Positions 35,677 to 44,517 of a stretch of 47,757 nt of DNA are shown piece after piece (positions within the stretch are counted from its first letter, which is position 1; every line of letters starts with the position of its first letter). A program made the position numbers and the translations under genes. Below the pieces are notes generated by a model. It made no database searches. It saw only the letters and a list, made by a program, of their open reading frames with translations, and had not been told where the DNA came from. The stretch is from Bacteroides sp. Lineage in GTDB: Bacteria > Bacteroidota > Bacteroidia > Bacteroidales > Bacteroidaceae. The stretch is from positions 1-47,757 of the forward strand of contig NZ_JASLER010000058.1 in the NCBI RefSeq assembly GCF_030151085.1, in the 5' to 3' direction.

Positions 35677-35708
35677 TTGGGCTAAATAATCTGATTATTA
35701 TACTTTTG
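35677..35708 (+). promoter_or_regulatory. Promoter of the HTCS gene
   Basis: TTG at 35677-35679 and TACTTTTG at 35701-35708 are separated by 21 bp, a full match to the Bacteroides -33/-7 promoter. It lies 32 bp before the regulator ATG. Unlike the other promoters here it has a proper -33, so the regulator is probably made constitutively at a basal level. Confidence 0.7.
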
Positions 35709-35740
35709 AAACACCAAACACACTATTCAATCTAAGAACT

Positions 35741-38700
35741 ATGAGAATACAACTATTTACTATTTCTCTATTTTTATCTTTTCTGTTCTCCATGAACCTG
35801 TCCGCCACATCATTGAGGCATCTGGACATGAAAAATGGACTTAGCAGTTATCGTGTTTTTCAGTTAGAAAAGGACACCATGGGTTTCGTATGGATTGTGA
35901 CTCCCAGAGGTATTGACCGCTTTGACGGCAGCCAAATACGTAACTACAAGCTTATTATGGATAACAAAGTGGAGAGTTGCATGCCTTCTAACAAAATGGT
36001 ACGCGACCCACACGGCAATGTCTGGATAGGACTTACACACGGAGCTATATTCCGGTACGACAAAATGCTGGATGAGTTTATCCTGGACATAGATATATCT
36101 AAAGAAATCCAATCAGAAGGTTTTCAGCTACACTCCATTTTCTGGGACTCTTCTAACCGTTTATGGATATGTACGAACCGCGGTTTGTACATACGAGATA
36201 ACCAAAATCAGCTTCATTACATTTCTGCATACGAAGAGGGTCTACCCAGTACCGTATGCGAGGTAAATCCCGAAATATTCTACATCGGATGCAGACAAGG
36301 AATATTCTTGGTTAAGTGTAACAAGAAACTTGAATTTTCTATCTTAGAAAGTAATTCTTCTACCCGGCAATGTGGTAGGGTGGAGAGTTTGCTTCTACTA
36401 CAAGACAAACTCTATGTCGGTACTTTTTCAAAAGGGTTATTCATTTATAATAAAGCAACTAAGAGCTTTTCTTCGTTAAGCCCTATGATTCCTAATAAGC
36501 CTATTCATTCCATTAAGTCTTCAAAAGATTCCAATATATTAGTAGGTATAGATGGTGCCGGTATCTACAGCATAGATTATCAAACCGACCAAATAAACAA
36601 AACCTATACTGCCGATATAAACAATGAGCATGCTGATTTAAGCAGCAATGGCGTTTACACCATTCTGGTGGATGAATTCAACCGTATTTGGGCAGGTACT
36701 TTTACGAATGGAATTGATATCATAGACCACAATTCGCTTACAACCACCCTTTGGTTGAAACACGAATTCAGGAATAATAATTCATTAGCCAATAATTGTA
36801 TCAATACTGTTTTTGAAGATTCACAAGGAAGATGGTGGTTCGGACATAACAACGGTATAAGTGTTTACGAACCTGCCACTCAACAATGGAAACATTATCT
36901 GGACAATGAAAAAGATAGAATAGTCATTATCAGCCTGGCAGAAGATAACCGGAAAAGAATATGGGCAGGCAGTTATGGCAAAGGGGCCTTTTGTATCGAT
37001 ACTAAAAGTAATAAGATAGTCCTCCACCAAAAAAGAGCGGAGGATAGTGACAGAGGACTCTACACAAATTACATCTATTGCGCCTACGCCAATGGTGACG
37101 ATATGTGGCTAGGTGGAATAGAAGGCGGACTCACCCAGTATAACATCACCACTGATACTTATAAATACCACAATATAGAAACTGTTTCAGCCATGGATGC
37201 AGTCAATGACAGCATTTTGATTTGTGGCACCTCCTACGGATTCTGCATGCTGAATAAACATACAGGTGCATTTAAGCGACATGCCACCCTCGATGGAGTG
37301 CTGAATGGAAACGCAGTCCGTTCTTTCTATGTAGAAAATAAGAACTCTATATGGATGGGCACTGAAGGGGAAGGTCTCATTTGCTACCACCCCAATACCG
37401 AAAAGGCGGAATCATTCACTACCCAGCAAGGTCTACCCACAAATCATCTGGTGAAAATAGAAAATGATGAAGAAGGAAGATTATGGTGTGCTACGGAAAC
37501 AGAAATATTCTACCTTGATCTACAGACCAAGAAGATAGTGACCATGAACGATTATCTTAGCATTGATCAAGTAGGTTATACAGGTGGTGGAGCAAAATCC
37601 CGGGACGGATATATAATCTTTGGTACTGTGGATGGCGCTGTCTGCTTTAAACCTTTTGAACGCCCCGATATACAAGCCTATTCAAAAACCATATTCACTG
37701 ACTTCAGATTATTCTATAATACGGCAAAGGCAATGGCAAATGGTTCCGTTTTGGAAAAAAGCATCAATGAAACGGACAAGATCGTTTTAGATTACGACCA
37801 GAATGCATTTGCTTTTGCTTTCTCCTCTATCAACTTTAAATACCCCAATCAGGTAGAGTATGTATACAAACTGGAAGGCTTTGATAAAGAGTGGAATATA
37901 ACTGAAGGAAACATAGTTAACTATAATAACATGAATCCCGGACATTATATTTTCAAACTTAAATCACAAGACAAAGATACACACGCCTTTATTGACAAGC
38001 GCAATATCGAGATTATTATAAGCCCTCCCTTCTGGAAATCAGTATGGGCTATTGCTGTGTACTCTCTGTTATCCATCTTATTGATTTATTTCATTATCCA
38101 ATATGGACGCAATAGAATAGCCAAGCACAACTCCATTGAAAAGATTCAGTTCTTCATAAATGTAGCACACGACATCCGTACTCCAATCACCCTTGTAAAA
38201 GGACCGCTTAGCGATTTGGAGGCCAATGAACAATTCACTGAACAAGGACGCCAATCATTGGAACTAGCCAATAAGAATATAGATCGTCTGTATCAGATGA
38301 TTACTAAGCTATTGGATTTCCAGAAAGCCGATTTATCTGCCTTGCGCCTTGTTGTGTCTAAGCATGAGTTGAATGAATATATCACAGAAAGAGTCTCGCA
38401 ATTCCGAATAGAAGCCTGTCACAAAGATATACAGTTGAAACTGGATACTGATATTGAAAAGCCATTCTATGTATGGTTCGACCGGGAAAAAATGGATAGG
38501 ATATTGAATAACCTGCTATCAAATGCAATGAAATATACTCCTGAAAAAGGAACAATTTTAGTTACTGTAGGACAAAAGGATAAGAAATGGTTCATAACCG
38601 TAAAGGATAGTGGCATCGGCATTCCTCAATCCGAGCAGAAATATCTTTTCAAACGTTTCTTCCGTGCCAAGAATGCAATCAATTCCAAAGAGACAGGAAG

Positions 38701-39694
38701 TGGAATAGGGTTGTTGTTAGTACAAAAATTAGTAGCATTACACCAGGGAACCATATCCTTCGATAGTAAAGAAGGAATTGGAACAGAATTCAAAATTACC
38801 CTCAACAAAGGAGACCAATATTTCCACCGGAGCCAGGTTGTGGAGAATTATCTTACGCAAAGCACTCCGAAAGAACAGGTAATAAAAGAAATGCCCAATA
38901 TACCGACAGCTACTGAAACTGAAGAAGAATTATCCCCGGACGAAGAGAAAGATCGTATTCTAATCATCGAAGATAATAACGAAATGAGAACATTCCTTAA
39001 AAACAGCCTCAACAAAGAATACCAGATTATAGAAGCCTCGGATGGCGACGAAGTAGAAGCCAACTTACAGAAGTGGGCTCCCGACTTAATCGTTTCTGAT
39101 GTAATGATGCAACGTATGAATGGAGATAAACTGGCGCATAAATTAAAATCATCCATAGAAACCAGTCATATACCTATTATATTACTAACTGCTTTGTCCG
39201 ATAAAGAAAGTATCGTAAAAGGACTGGATAATGGAGCCGATGATTACATCACCAAACCTTTTGATATTTCTGTGCTCAAAGCACGCATCCGCAATTTATT
39301 ACGGAACCGGAAGAAACTCCAGATAGCCGTTACATCATGCACTCCCGATAATACTGAAATAGTTTATGATAATTTATTGGATAAAGAGTTCATGAGTAGG
39401 ATTGATAAACTGATAGAAGAGCATCTTGATAACTCGGAATATTCGGTAAACGGGTTGTGTCAGGATATAGGAATGAGCCGTTCATCACTCTATAATAAAA
39501 TTAAAGCATTGACCGGGCAAGGGCCCAATGATTATTCACGCTTCGTGCGCCTTAAACATGCGGCAGATTTATTGGCTAACAAACGATATAGCATATCGGA
39601 AGTAGCTACACTGACAGGATTTGGTGATTCCAAGTATTTCAGTACTGCATTCAAGAAACAGTTCGGACAGAGTCCTAGTAAATATGGGAAATAA
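35741..39694 (+). CDS. Hybrid two-component system regulator (HTCS) of the polysaccharide locus
   Basis: This 1317-residue protein carries a whole signalling pathway. After a signal peptide, residues about 25-680 form a periplasmic double propeller of repeated blades (GNVWIGLTHGAIFRYD, NRLWICTNRGLYIRD, NRIWAGTFTNGIDIID, GRWWFGHNNGISVYE). A Y_Y_Y domain (about 685-755) follows, then one transmembrane helix (about 766-788). The HisKA domain has H810 (NVAHDIRTPI). The ATPase has its N-box near 920 (NNLLSNAMKYTPEKG), DSGIGIP and GSGIGLLL. The receiver has phospho-acceptor D1120 (DLIVSDVMM). The C-terminal AraC-type HTH (about 1215-1315) contains SRSSLYNKIKALTGQ. HTCS sensors bind an oligosaccharide released from the target glycan and switch on the adjacent SusCD and enzyme genes. 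It is divergent from the GH67-like gene and ends at a bidirectional terminator. Confidence 0.98.
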   Translation: MRIQLFTISLFLSFLFSMNLSATSLRHLDMKNGLSSYRVFQLEKDTMGFVWIVTPRGIDRFDGSQIRNYKLIMDNKVESCMPSNKMVRDPHGNVWIGLTHGAIFRYDKMLDEFILDIDISKEIQSEGFQLHSIFWDSSNRLWICTNRGLYIRDNQNQLHYISAYEEGLPSTVCEVNPEIFYIGCRQGIFLVKCNKKLEFSILESNSSTRQCGRVESLLLLQDKLYVGTFSKGLFIYNKATKSFSSLSPMIPNKPIHSIKSSKDSNILVGIDGAGIYSIDYQTDQINKTYTADINNEHADLSSNGVYTILVDEFNRIWAGTFTNGIDIIDHNSLTTTLWLKHEFRNNNSLANNCINTVFEDSQGRWWFGHNNGISVYEPATQQWKHYLDNEKDRIVIISLAEDNRKRIWAGSYGKGAFCIDTKSNKIVLHQKRAEDSDRGLYTNYIYCAYANGDDMWLGGIEGGLTQYNITTDTYKYHNIETVSAMDAVNDSILICGTSYGFCMLNKHTGAFKRHATLDGVLNGNAVRSFYVENKNSIWMGTEGEGLICYHPNTEKAESFTTQQGLPTNHLVKIENDEEGRLWCATETEIFYLDLQTKKIVTMNDYLSIDQVGYTGGGAKSRDGYIIFGTVDGAVCFKPFERPDIQAYSKTIFTDFRLFYNTAKAMANGSVLEKSINETDKIVLDYDQNAFAFAFSSINFKYPNQVEYVYKLEGFDKEWNITEGNIVNYNNMNPGHYIFKLKSQDKDTHAFIDKRNIEIIISPPFWKSVWAIAVYSLLSILLIYFIIQYGRNRIAKHNSIEKIQFFINVAHDIRTPITLVKGPLSDLEANEQFTEQGRQSLELANKNIDRLYQMITKLLDFQKADLSALRLVVSKHELNEYITERVSQFRIEACHKDIQLKLDTDIEKPFYVWFDREKMDRILNNLLSNAMKYTPEKGTILVTVGQKDKKWFITVKDSGIGIPQSEQKYLFKRFFRAKNAINSKETGSGIGLLLVQKLVALHQGTISFDSKEGIGTEFKITLNKGDQYFHRSQVVENYLTQSTPKEQVIKEMPNIPTATETEEELSPDEEKDRILIIEDNNEMRTFLKNSLNKEYQIIEASDGDEVEANLQKWAPDLIVSDVMMQRMNGDKLAHKLKSSIETSHIPIILLTALSDKESIVKGLDNGADDYITKPFDISVLKARIRNLLRNRKKLQIAVTSCTPDNTEIVYDNLLDKEFMSRIDKLIEEHLDNSEYSVNGLCQDIGMSRSSLYNKIKALTGQGPNDYSRFVRLKHAADLLANKRYSISEVATLTGFGDSKYFSTAFKKQFGQSPSKYGK

Positions 39695-39706
39695 AATAAT
39701 AAAAAT

Positions 39707-39737
39707 AGGGTTACACTTTTCATTATAGTGTAACCCT
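39707..39737. terminator. Bidirectional terminator between HTCS and GH5 genes
   Basis: AGGGTTACACT (39707-39717) pairs perfectly with AGTGTAACCCT (39727-39737) over a 9-base loop. T-rich runs flank it on both strands (GTTTT to the right; ATTTTTATTATTTT on the minus strand to the left). It lies between the convergent HTCS stop (39694) and the GH5 stop (39761). Confidence 0.85.
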
Positions 39738-39760
39738 GTTTTCAAGCTATTAGAGAGCTA

Positions 39761-41179
39761 TTATTTTACGCTTTGAAGAATAGCCTCCAGTATTTCGGGT
39801 TCATTCCACTGCAATGTCTTACGGTCAAGTAAGCCCATCCATTGAAAACAGACAATGCCATAACGACCGGCTTCTTTTACTATACACGCAGCATGCTTGG
39901 CACGTTCGGGCATATTATTCTTGTCCACCGAACCAAACTCACCGATAATTACCGGAATGCCTTTCGAACAGAAACGGTCATTCAAACGAGACATGACATC
40001 GGCAATTCCTTGTGCATCCCGGCTTGTAAATTCAGTTATCGGACTGTCCTTATCAAGAGAAAAGAAGTAAGGATCGTACACGTGTACTTGTGCCATAAGA
40101 CGGTCTTTCACTATATCGGTAGGTACGGTGAAGTTATTTAGAGTCAATGCTGTATGGGCGGCACTATATGTATTAATGCTTAGATTGCGGTAGCGATTGT
40201 TGCCACCAGTCTTACGCACAACATCCACAAAATCTTGCAACAGTGCATTTTGCGCTTTGTATCCGTCGGGGTTAGTCTCAGTCCAATGGTCTTGCTTGTC
40301 GAGCATCTCGTTGTATGACTCAAATACCAGTCGCTGGTCATAAGCTTGGAAGCGGGTTGCGATCTGTTCCCAAAGTTTCTTGTAGCGAGCACTGATGGCA
40401 GGATAAGTGTTCAAGTCTGCGGCAAGCCATCCGCCAGCCCCGGTGTCATGGTGTACATTGAGAACGCAATACATACCGGTGTTCAGTACATAGTTCACCA
40501 CTTCTTCTACTCGTTGCATCCATTCTTCGTTTATTATATTATCCTTGTCCAGATGTTGATACCAGGTAACAGGTACACGAATAGCATTAAAACCTGCATC
40601 TTTAAACTTTTGTATCATTTCGGGAGTGGTAACAGGATTTCCCCAACCTACTTCGAAGTCTGCTGGTTTGCCGGGAGAGTATTCGATAATCCAATCTCCA
40701 TGTGTATCCAGTGAATTACCAAGATTCCAACCTATTTTCATCTTATGCACAGCCGAAGAAGCAGTCTCCCACTTCGATTCATCTACCGGGATATATCCGG
40801 TCTGACTTATATCGAGCTTTGCATCCGCCGTTCCGGCTACAAGACGGATGTGGGCAGTACGCAATCTGTCTGTGATATTCTTCTCAATACTTATCGTCAC
40901 CTCTTTGGGAGTGTTCCCGGCAGTTGATTTTCCCGAAAGATTGGATACACGACACCATTCACTGTCACTTTCCAATTTCCAGTCTGTATTTGCTGAAATA
41001 AACACTTTCAAAGCGGAAGCTTTATTATCAACTTCCATTTGAGAGGCGCTTTGGCCTTCTAAAGTGATGGAGCAAGTCGGTTCAATCGGACTTCCCGTCG
41101 ACTCCTCCGACTTACACGAAAACAAGCTGATTAAAATCCATATACAATAGATTTTAGGAATTAAAATGCGATTTCTCAT
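39761..41179 (-). CDS. BACON-GH5 surface endo-beta-glucanase-type lipoprotein
   Basis: This 472-residue protein has a lipoprotein signal (LISLFSC, Cys22) followed by KSEEST, an acidic motif that fits export to the cell surface. Residues about 35-130 form a BACON domain (ISANTDWKLESDSEWCRVS, RTAHIRLVAGTADAKLDISQTG). The GH5 barrel is subfamily 4-like: MKIGWNLGNSLDTHG, GWGNPVTTPEMIQ, AGFNAIRVPVTWYQH, NVHHDTG. The acid/base is E291 (FESYNEMLD) and the nucleophile E414 (PVIIGEFGSV). The layout is that of surface endo-xyloglucanases such as BoGH5A, where BACON holds the enzyme away from the membrane. It probably makes the first cut in the polysaccharide before import. It starts 25 bp after the GH43 stop, in a two-gene operon. 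Confidence 0.94.
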   Translation of the reverse strand: MRNRILIPKIYCIWILISLFSCKSEESTGSPIEPTCSITLEGQSASQMEVDNKASALKVFISANTDWKLESDSEWCRVSNLSGKSTAGNTPKEVTISIEKNITDRLRTAHIRLVAGTADAKLDISQTGYIPVDESKWETASSAVHKMKIGWNLGNSLDTHGDWIIEYSPGKPADFEVGWGNPVTTPEMIQKFKDAGFNAIRVPVTWYQHLDKDNIINEEWMQRVEEVVNYVLNTGMYCVLNVHHDTGAGGWLAADLNTYPAISARYKKLWEQIATRFQAYDQRLVFESYNEMLDKQDHWTETNPDGYKAQNALLQDFVDVVRKTGGNNRYRNLSINTYSAAHTALTLNNFTVPTDIVKDRLMAQVHVYDPYFFSLDKDSPITEFTSRDAQGIADVMSRLNDRFCSKGIPVIIGEFGSVDKNNMPERAKHAACIVKEAGRYGIVCFQWMGLLDRKTLQWNEPEILEAILQSVK

Positions 41180-41203
41180 ACTATCATAAATTAAAGCAAC
41201 TAA

Positions 41204-42721
41204 CTATTTTATAAACTTCCATTCATCGAACTCAAAATTTCCTTTCCCGAAGACAAAGCAAAGATTGTGTAATCCGTTTACATTTTTCTGAACTTTTGCC
41301 GAAGCAATCTTCCAATCTTTATTGTCGAAATCAATTGAAGCGATAACCGTGCCTTCGGGATTATCTAAGCGAACTTCTATTTTTCCCTTACCTTTAACAC
41401 GAGCATCAAATCCAGTTGGAGCAGTAGCAAACTCAGCCTTACGTACCATAATACATTGTCCCTCTTTCGAACCCAAAGCAACCATATTACCGGGAATATC
41501 CGTGGCTTGGAATTCTATTCCCAAAGTAGCAGCAACTGTCTCTGCTTGCTGAGTTATAAACGGATTCAATGGTTGAACCTGAGAAACTCCTTTAGTTGTT
41601 CCTTCTCCCATATAGTATTTCAAACTTTCCTCATCAACCCGAACCTTATCAACACAGATACTACGAAATCCACCCTTTATATCTCTGCTATCTTGCAAAC
41701 ATAATGCATGATAAAACAAATAATATTCTCCTTTGAACTTGCAAAGATGAGTATGATTATTACTGTAAGACATTCCGTAATCACCCGGATTCTTGAAATA
41801 ATTATCGCGGAACACCCAGCTGTTCTTATCCAACGGCGTTTTGCTTGTCATATAGCACATACTGCATGCAGTCGGTTTGGGAATATCGGTATAAGGCCAT
41901 TCCGTACGATCTTTCCAATTAGTATTATAAGTATAAATCCAAGTGCCATTGATAAAGTCCAGTTCATTCGCTTCAAAATGATAAGGAGCATTCAACTCCA
42001 CAATCTCGCTATCCAAACCAGTCATATCTTTACTCAAACGAACAATACGTGCATTACCCGGCATATAATCCGTACCCGACTTGTTCTTATCCCCTCCTCC
42101 GAAAGAGAGCCATCCAATACCTTGATCATCTATCACCACACCCGGATCAAAAGGAGCGGCACAGTCCCCTAACCCCTGAGTAGAACGGTCTACAACATTC
42201 TTTCCCAGCGGATCGGTCCATGGTCCTACGGGAGAAGTAGCAGTTAATACCCCTACCCCATTTCCACTATTAGAATAGTACAGATAGAAATGTGTTTTAC
42301 CATCTTCTTCCTTACGTGAAGTGATAGAAGGTGCCCAAGAAGCTTGTGTCCACTGTGAAATGGAACCAACTTCAATAGTTCCATGATAAGTCCAGTTTAC
42401 CATATCGTCTGATGAAAACATAACTAATGAACGAATATGCTCATAGGTGTTTTTTCCATCTTCACCCACTCGCTCAAACTGTTGATTGTCATTAGTGCCA
42501 TAGACATAAACTCTTCCTTCATATACCACCGCTGTAGGATCTGCTGTATATTTGAAATCTGATAACGGATTTGCATCGCCGGATGTTAGCTTTGGCGATG
42601 CTGCAAATGTTTCTTTCTGCACTTTGCCATTGTCTTTGTCTAAATCCGATGTTTCTGAACCGGCACAACCTACAACAGGAATAGTTAGAGCCAGCGTTAC
42701 TAATAATACCTTGTTAAACAT
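41204..42721 (-). CDS. GH43 family arabinofuranosidase/xylosidase-type lipoprotein with C-terminal CBM6-like domain
   Basis: This 505-residue protein has a lipoprotein signal (ALTIPVVGC, Cys19) followed by AGSETSDLDKD. The five-blade GH43 domain (about 50-365) has the base D61 in KYTADPTAVVYEGRVYVYGTND, D192 in CAAPFDPGVVID as the likely pKa-tuning Asp, and E250 in YHFEANELDF as the likely acid. A C-terminal domain (about 380-505) ends in NLCFVFGKGNFEFDEWKFIK, typical of CBM6. GH43 enzymes split alpha-L-arabinofuranosyl or beta-xylosyl links. This one probably acts on the surface or in the periplasm beside the GH5 encoded after it. It is the first gene of the operon, with a candidate operator 56-83 bp upstream. 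Confidence 0.93.
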   Translation of the reverse strand: MFNKVLLVTLALTIPVVGCAGSETSDLDKDNGKVQKETFAASPKLTSGDANPLSDFKYTADPTAVVYEGRVYVYGTNDNQQFERVGEDGKNTYEHIRSLVMFSSDDMVNWTYHGTIEVGSISQWTQASWAPSITSRKEEDGKTHFYLYYSNSGNGVGVLTATSPVGPWTDPLGKNVVDRSTQGLGDCAAPFDPGVVIDDQGIGWLSFGGGDKNKSGTDYMPGNARIVRLSKDMTGLDSEIVELNAPYHFEANELDFINGTWIYTYNTNWKDRTEWPYTDIPKPTACSMCYMTSKTPLDKNSWVFRDNYFKNPGDYGMSYSNNHTHLCKFKGEYYLFYHALCLQDSRDIKGGFRSICVDKVRVDEESLKYYMGEGTTKGVSQVQPLNPFITQQAETVAATLGIEFQATDIPGNMVALGSKEGQCIMVRKAEFATAPTGFDARVKGKGKIEVRLDNPEGTVIASIDFDNKDWKIASAKVQKNVNGLHNLCFVFGKGNFEFDEWKFIK

Positions 42722-42748
42722 ACTCTGCTATTATTTATAATTCAGTTG

Positions 42749-42804
42749 CAATAATAGCCTACATTAGTGAGACAATGGTTTGTTTTCTACTTTTAATAGT
42801 TCGC
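42749..42804. promoter_or_regulatory. Candidate operator and promoter for the GH43-GH5 operon
   Basis: GGTTTGT (42777-42783) and AGTTCGC (42798-42804) are 21 bp apart on the plus strand and match the motif at 35584-35610, including part of the spacer (TCTACT). On the minus strand TATTATTG (42749-42756) is a one-mismatch -7 box, 28 bp before the GH43 ATG and 21-48 bp downstream of the motif. The site also lies about 145 bp before the divergent lipoprotein gene at 42948. Confidence 0.45.
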
Positions 42805-42947
42805 TTTCTGATAAACTTTCCGCTTATCCATGCATCGTGCAATAAATATGTTTCAGCAATATAGAATGATACATCGACACACATAAAGATGAACTTTTTA
42901 ATTTTCAACGTGTTATCAGGAATCAATAACCTAAAACTTTACAAACA

Positions 42948-43907
42948 ATGAAGAAATTAGTAATATATTCAATCTTTGCTATGTTCTTAGCAGGTTGTTC
43001 AGATGATGATTCGACTACATGTCCGGAAGATAATACATTAATTACTCCTAAAATTTACATGGATGTGGTTACTGCCAGTGGACAAAGCCCTTTAACGGGT
43101 ATTCTGACTATATCACCCTGTAATGCGGGAACTTCTATCTATTTTGGTAATTATGTCAATAATCAACTGACTCCATTTTATGCCTATTATCAGGTAAAAG
43201 ATGGTACATTCTACGATGAAGCTTCCAATCGAGAGTTATCATTACCAACCGGAACCTACAACATGGTTTATTGGGGTACGCCCAAATACGAGAATCCAAT
43301 TTATGCTTTTCCTGCAATGAAAGAGCCATCATATATTCTCGGAGTAGACTTGTCTAAACAAGCTTTTGGACTATTCAAAATAGCTGCTGATACTACTTAT
43401 TATCCTGTATTTGATTTAGTACATGCTATTCAGCCTGCAGTAATTGGTACAGAAGATTTAAAAGCATCGCTGCAGCGTGTGGTTGCCGGTCTAAAAGTAA
43501 CCGTTAAGAATAAAGATAATGGTATTCTCAGTTCCAGTATCGATAGTATGATAGTACGCATCACTAACATATCCGAACAGTTGAATGCTTATACAGGACG
43601 TCCTCAAGGCAATCCTCGTACTGTATCTTTCCCATTGGTACGATCAGTAGATGGTACGCAAATGAGCAATGCCACCGTTATGCTCTTTCCATCCATAGGA
43701 AAACCGGAATTTCAGTTAACTATTATGCTTAAAAACGGAACTATAAAAACGTTTAAACAAACATTAGACAGCCCTTTAACCGCCAACACCAAATTGACCC
43801 TCACTTTAACCTTAGGTGATATTTTCTCTGAGGACTCATCCGGCAATTTCACTATTGACAATTGGAATGAGTCGAGCCAAACGATTGATATACCTATATT
43901 GAGTTGA
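42948..43907 (+). CDS. Fimbrillin-anchor-like (Mfa2/FimB type) surface lipoprotein
   Basis: This 319-residue protein has a lipoprotein signal with Cys17 followed directly by SDDDS, which is the Bacteroides surface-export motif. The body has beta-rich repeats and the FimB/Mfa2-like stretch DLVHAIQPAVIGTEDLKASLQRVVAGLKVTVKN. It continues with ITNISEQLNAYTGRP, TVMLFPSIGKPEFQLTIMLKN and a closing NFTIDNWNES. I read it as a member of the fimbrillin-associated anchor family, which anchors or ends fimbriae. No fimbrillin neighbours are in the window, so a stand-alone adhesin is equally likely. It is divergent from the GH43-GH5 operon and shares the intergenic region with the candidate operator. It ends at the hairpin at 44021. 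Confidence 0.65.
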   Translation: MKKLVIYSIFAMFLAGCSDDDSTTCPEDNTLITPKIYMDVVTASGQSPLTGILTISPCNAGTSIYFGNYVNNQLTPFYAYYQVKDGTFYDEASNRELSLPTGTYNMVYWGTPKYENPIYAFPAMKEPSYILGVDLSKQAFGLFKIAADTTYYPVFDLVHAIQPAVIGTEDLKASLQRVVAGLKVTVKNKDNGILSSSIDSMIVRITNISEQLNAYTGRPQGNPRTVSFPLVRSVDGTQMSNATVMLFPSIGKPEFQLTIMLKNGTIKTFKQTLDSPLTANTKLTLTLTLGDIFSEDSSGNFTIDNWNESSQTIDIPILS

Positions 43908-44020
43908 TTATAATACCCCATTATAGATATGAATTCATCATTTTTACCTACACTCCTCCATCCATTCCGCATAACTTGCTATTCATAGGTATTACAGAGG
44001 TAGTGTAAGCAAATTTAAAA

Positions 44021-44045
44021 GGTGTAGGCAAATTTTGCCTACACC
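44021..44045 (+). terminator. Terminator of the fimbrillin-like lipoprotein gene
   Basis: GGTGTAGGCAAA (44021-44032) and TTTGCCTACACC (44034-44045) are a perfect 12-bp inverted repeat with one central base. ACATTTTTGTG follows on the plus strand. It lies 114 bp past the gene stop. Confidence 0.75.
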
Positions 44046-44220
44046 ACATTTTTGTGTTATCTTTCCTTCAAAGTAACATTAAAATAATAATATACAGCAC
44101 ATTGGCATCGTTCTACCCCTTCATTCATGCTTTCTTTCCACGTGTTTGTTACGCAAAAGCTTTGTGCTCCTTCAGTGAAAGCATTATACTATGTACAACA
44201 GAGATCTTTGTTTATTAAAG

Positions 44221-44308
44221 GCTAACAATAGTCAACAAATAAGCTAGCAATTGCCAATAGAAAGGCTGACTGTTGTCAACAGATAAGCCAACATTTGTTA
44301 TTATATAA
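44221..44308. repeat. Four 22-bp imperfect tandem repeats (iteron-like array 1)
   Basis: Units begin GCTAAC, GCTAGC, GCTGAC and GCCAAC at 44221, 44243, 44265 and 44287, each exactly 22 bp. A rough consensus is GCTAACANTTGTCAACAAATAA. The third unit contains a perfect dyad, CTGTTG-T-CAACAG (44270-44282). A weaker fifth copy may lie at 44199-44220. The period is two turns of DNA, so proteins bound to each unit would line up on one face. There is no ORF here. Confidence 0.75.
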
Positions 44309-44331
44309 TTAAGATGTACTTCCCTGATAAT

Positions 44332-44517
44332 GGTTGACTTGTTTCTTACTTATTCCTGCTTAGGGTTGACTTTAAAGATTACTAACCCTACTAGCGGTTG
44401 ACCACACTGTTTGTTATTCCTGCCTCAGGTTGACTCGTTTTTCTCTTTTCTCTGATACAGGTTGACTAAACTCTTTAAAAGAAGACAAAAGAGAGGGATG
44501 TACTTCCCTGATAATAG
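44332..44517. repeat. Five 32-bp tandem repeats with invariant GGTTGACY (iteron-like array 2)
   Basis: GGTTGACT (GGTTGACC in the third) begins at 44332, 44364, 44396, 44428 and 44460, so the period is exactly 32 bp. A second, weaker block (TTMTTCCTGNTA-like) recurs at the end of units. The 20-base stretch GATGTACTTCCCTGATAAT plus one or two bases appears before the first unit (44313) and again at 44497, closing the array. The middle of each unit is variable. The core GTTGAC is the complement of the GTCAAC in array 1, in opposite orientation. The right end overlaps the truncated GNAT gene. Confidence 0.85.

Noticed and set aside
43712..43972. 86-aa minus-strand frame
   Set aside because: It is antisense to the end of the fimbrillin-like lipoprotein gene and has no motif or plausible ribosome site.
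44221..44517. CRISPR array
   Set aside because: The periods (22 and 32 bp) are too short for repeat plus spacer, only about 8 bases are conserved per unit, and no cas genes are nearby.
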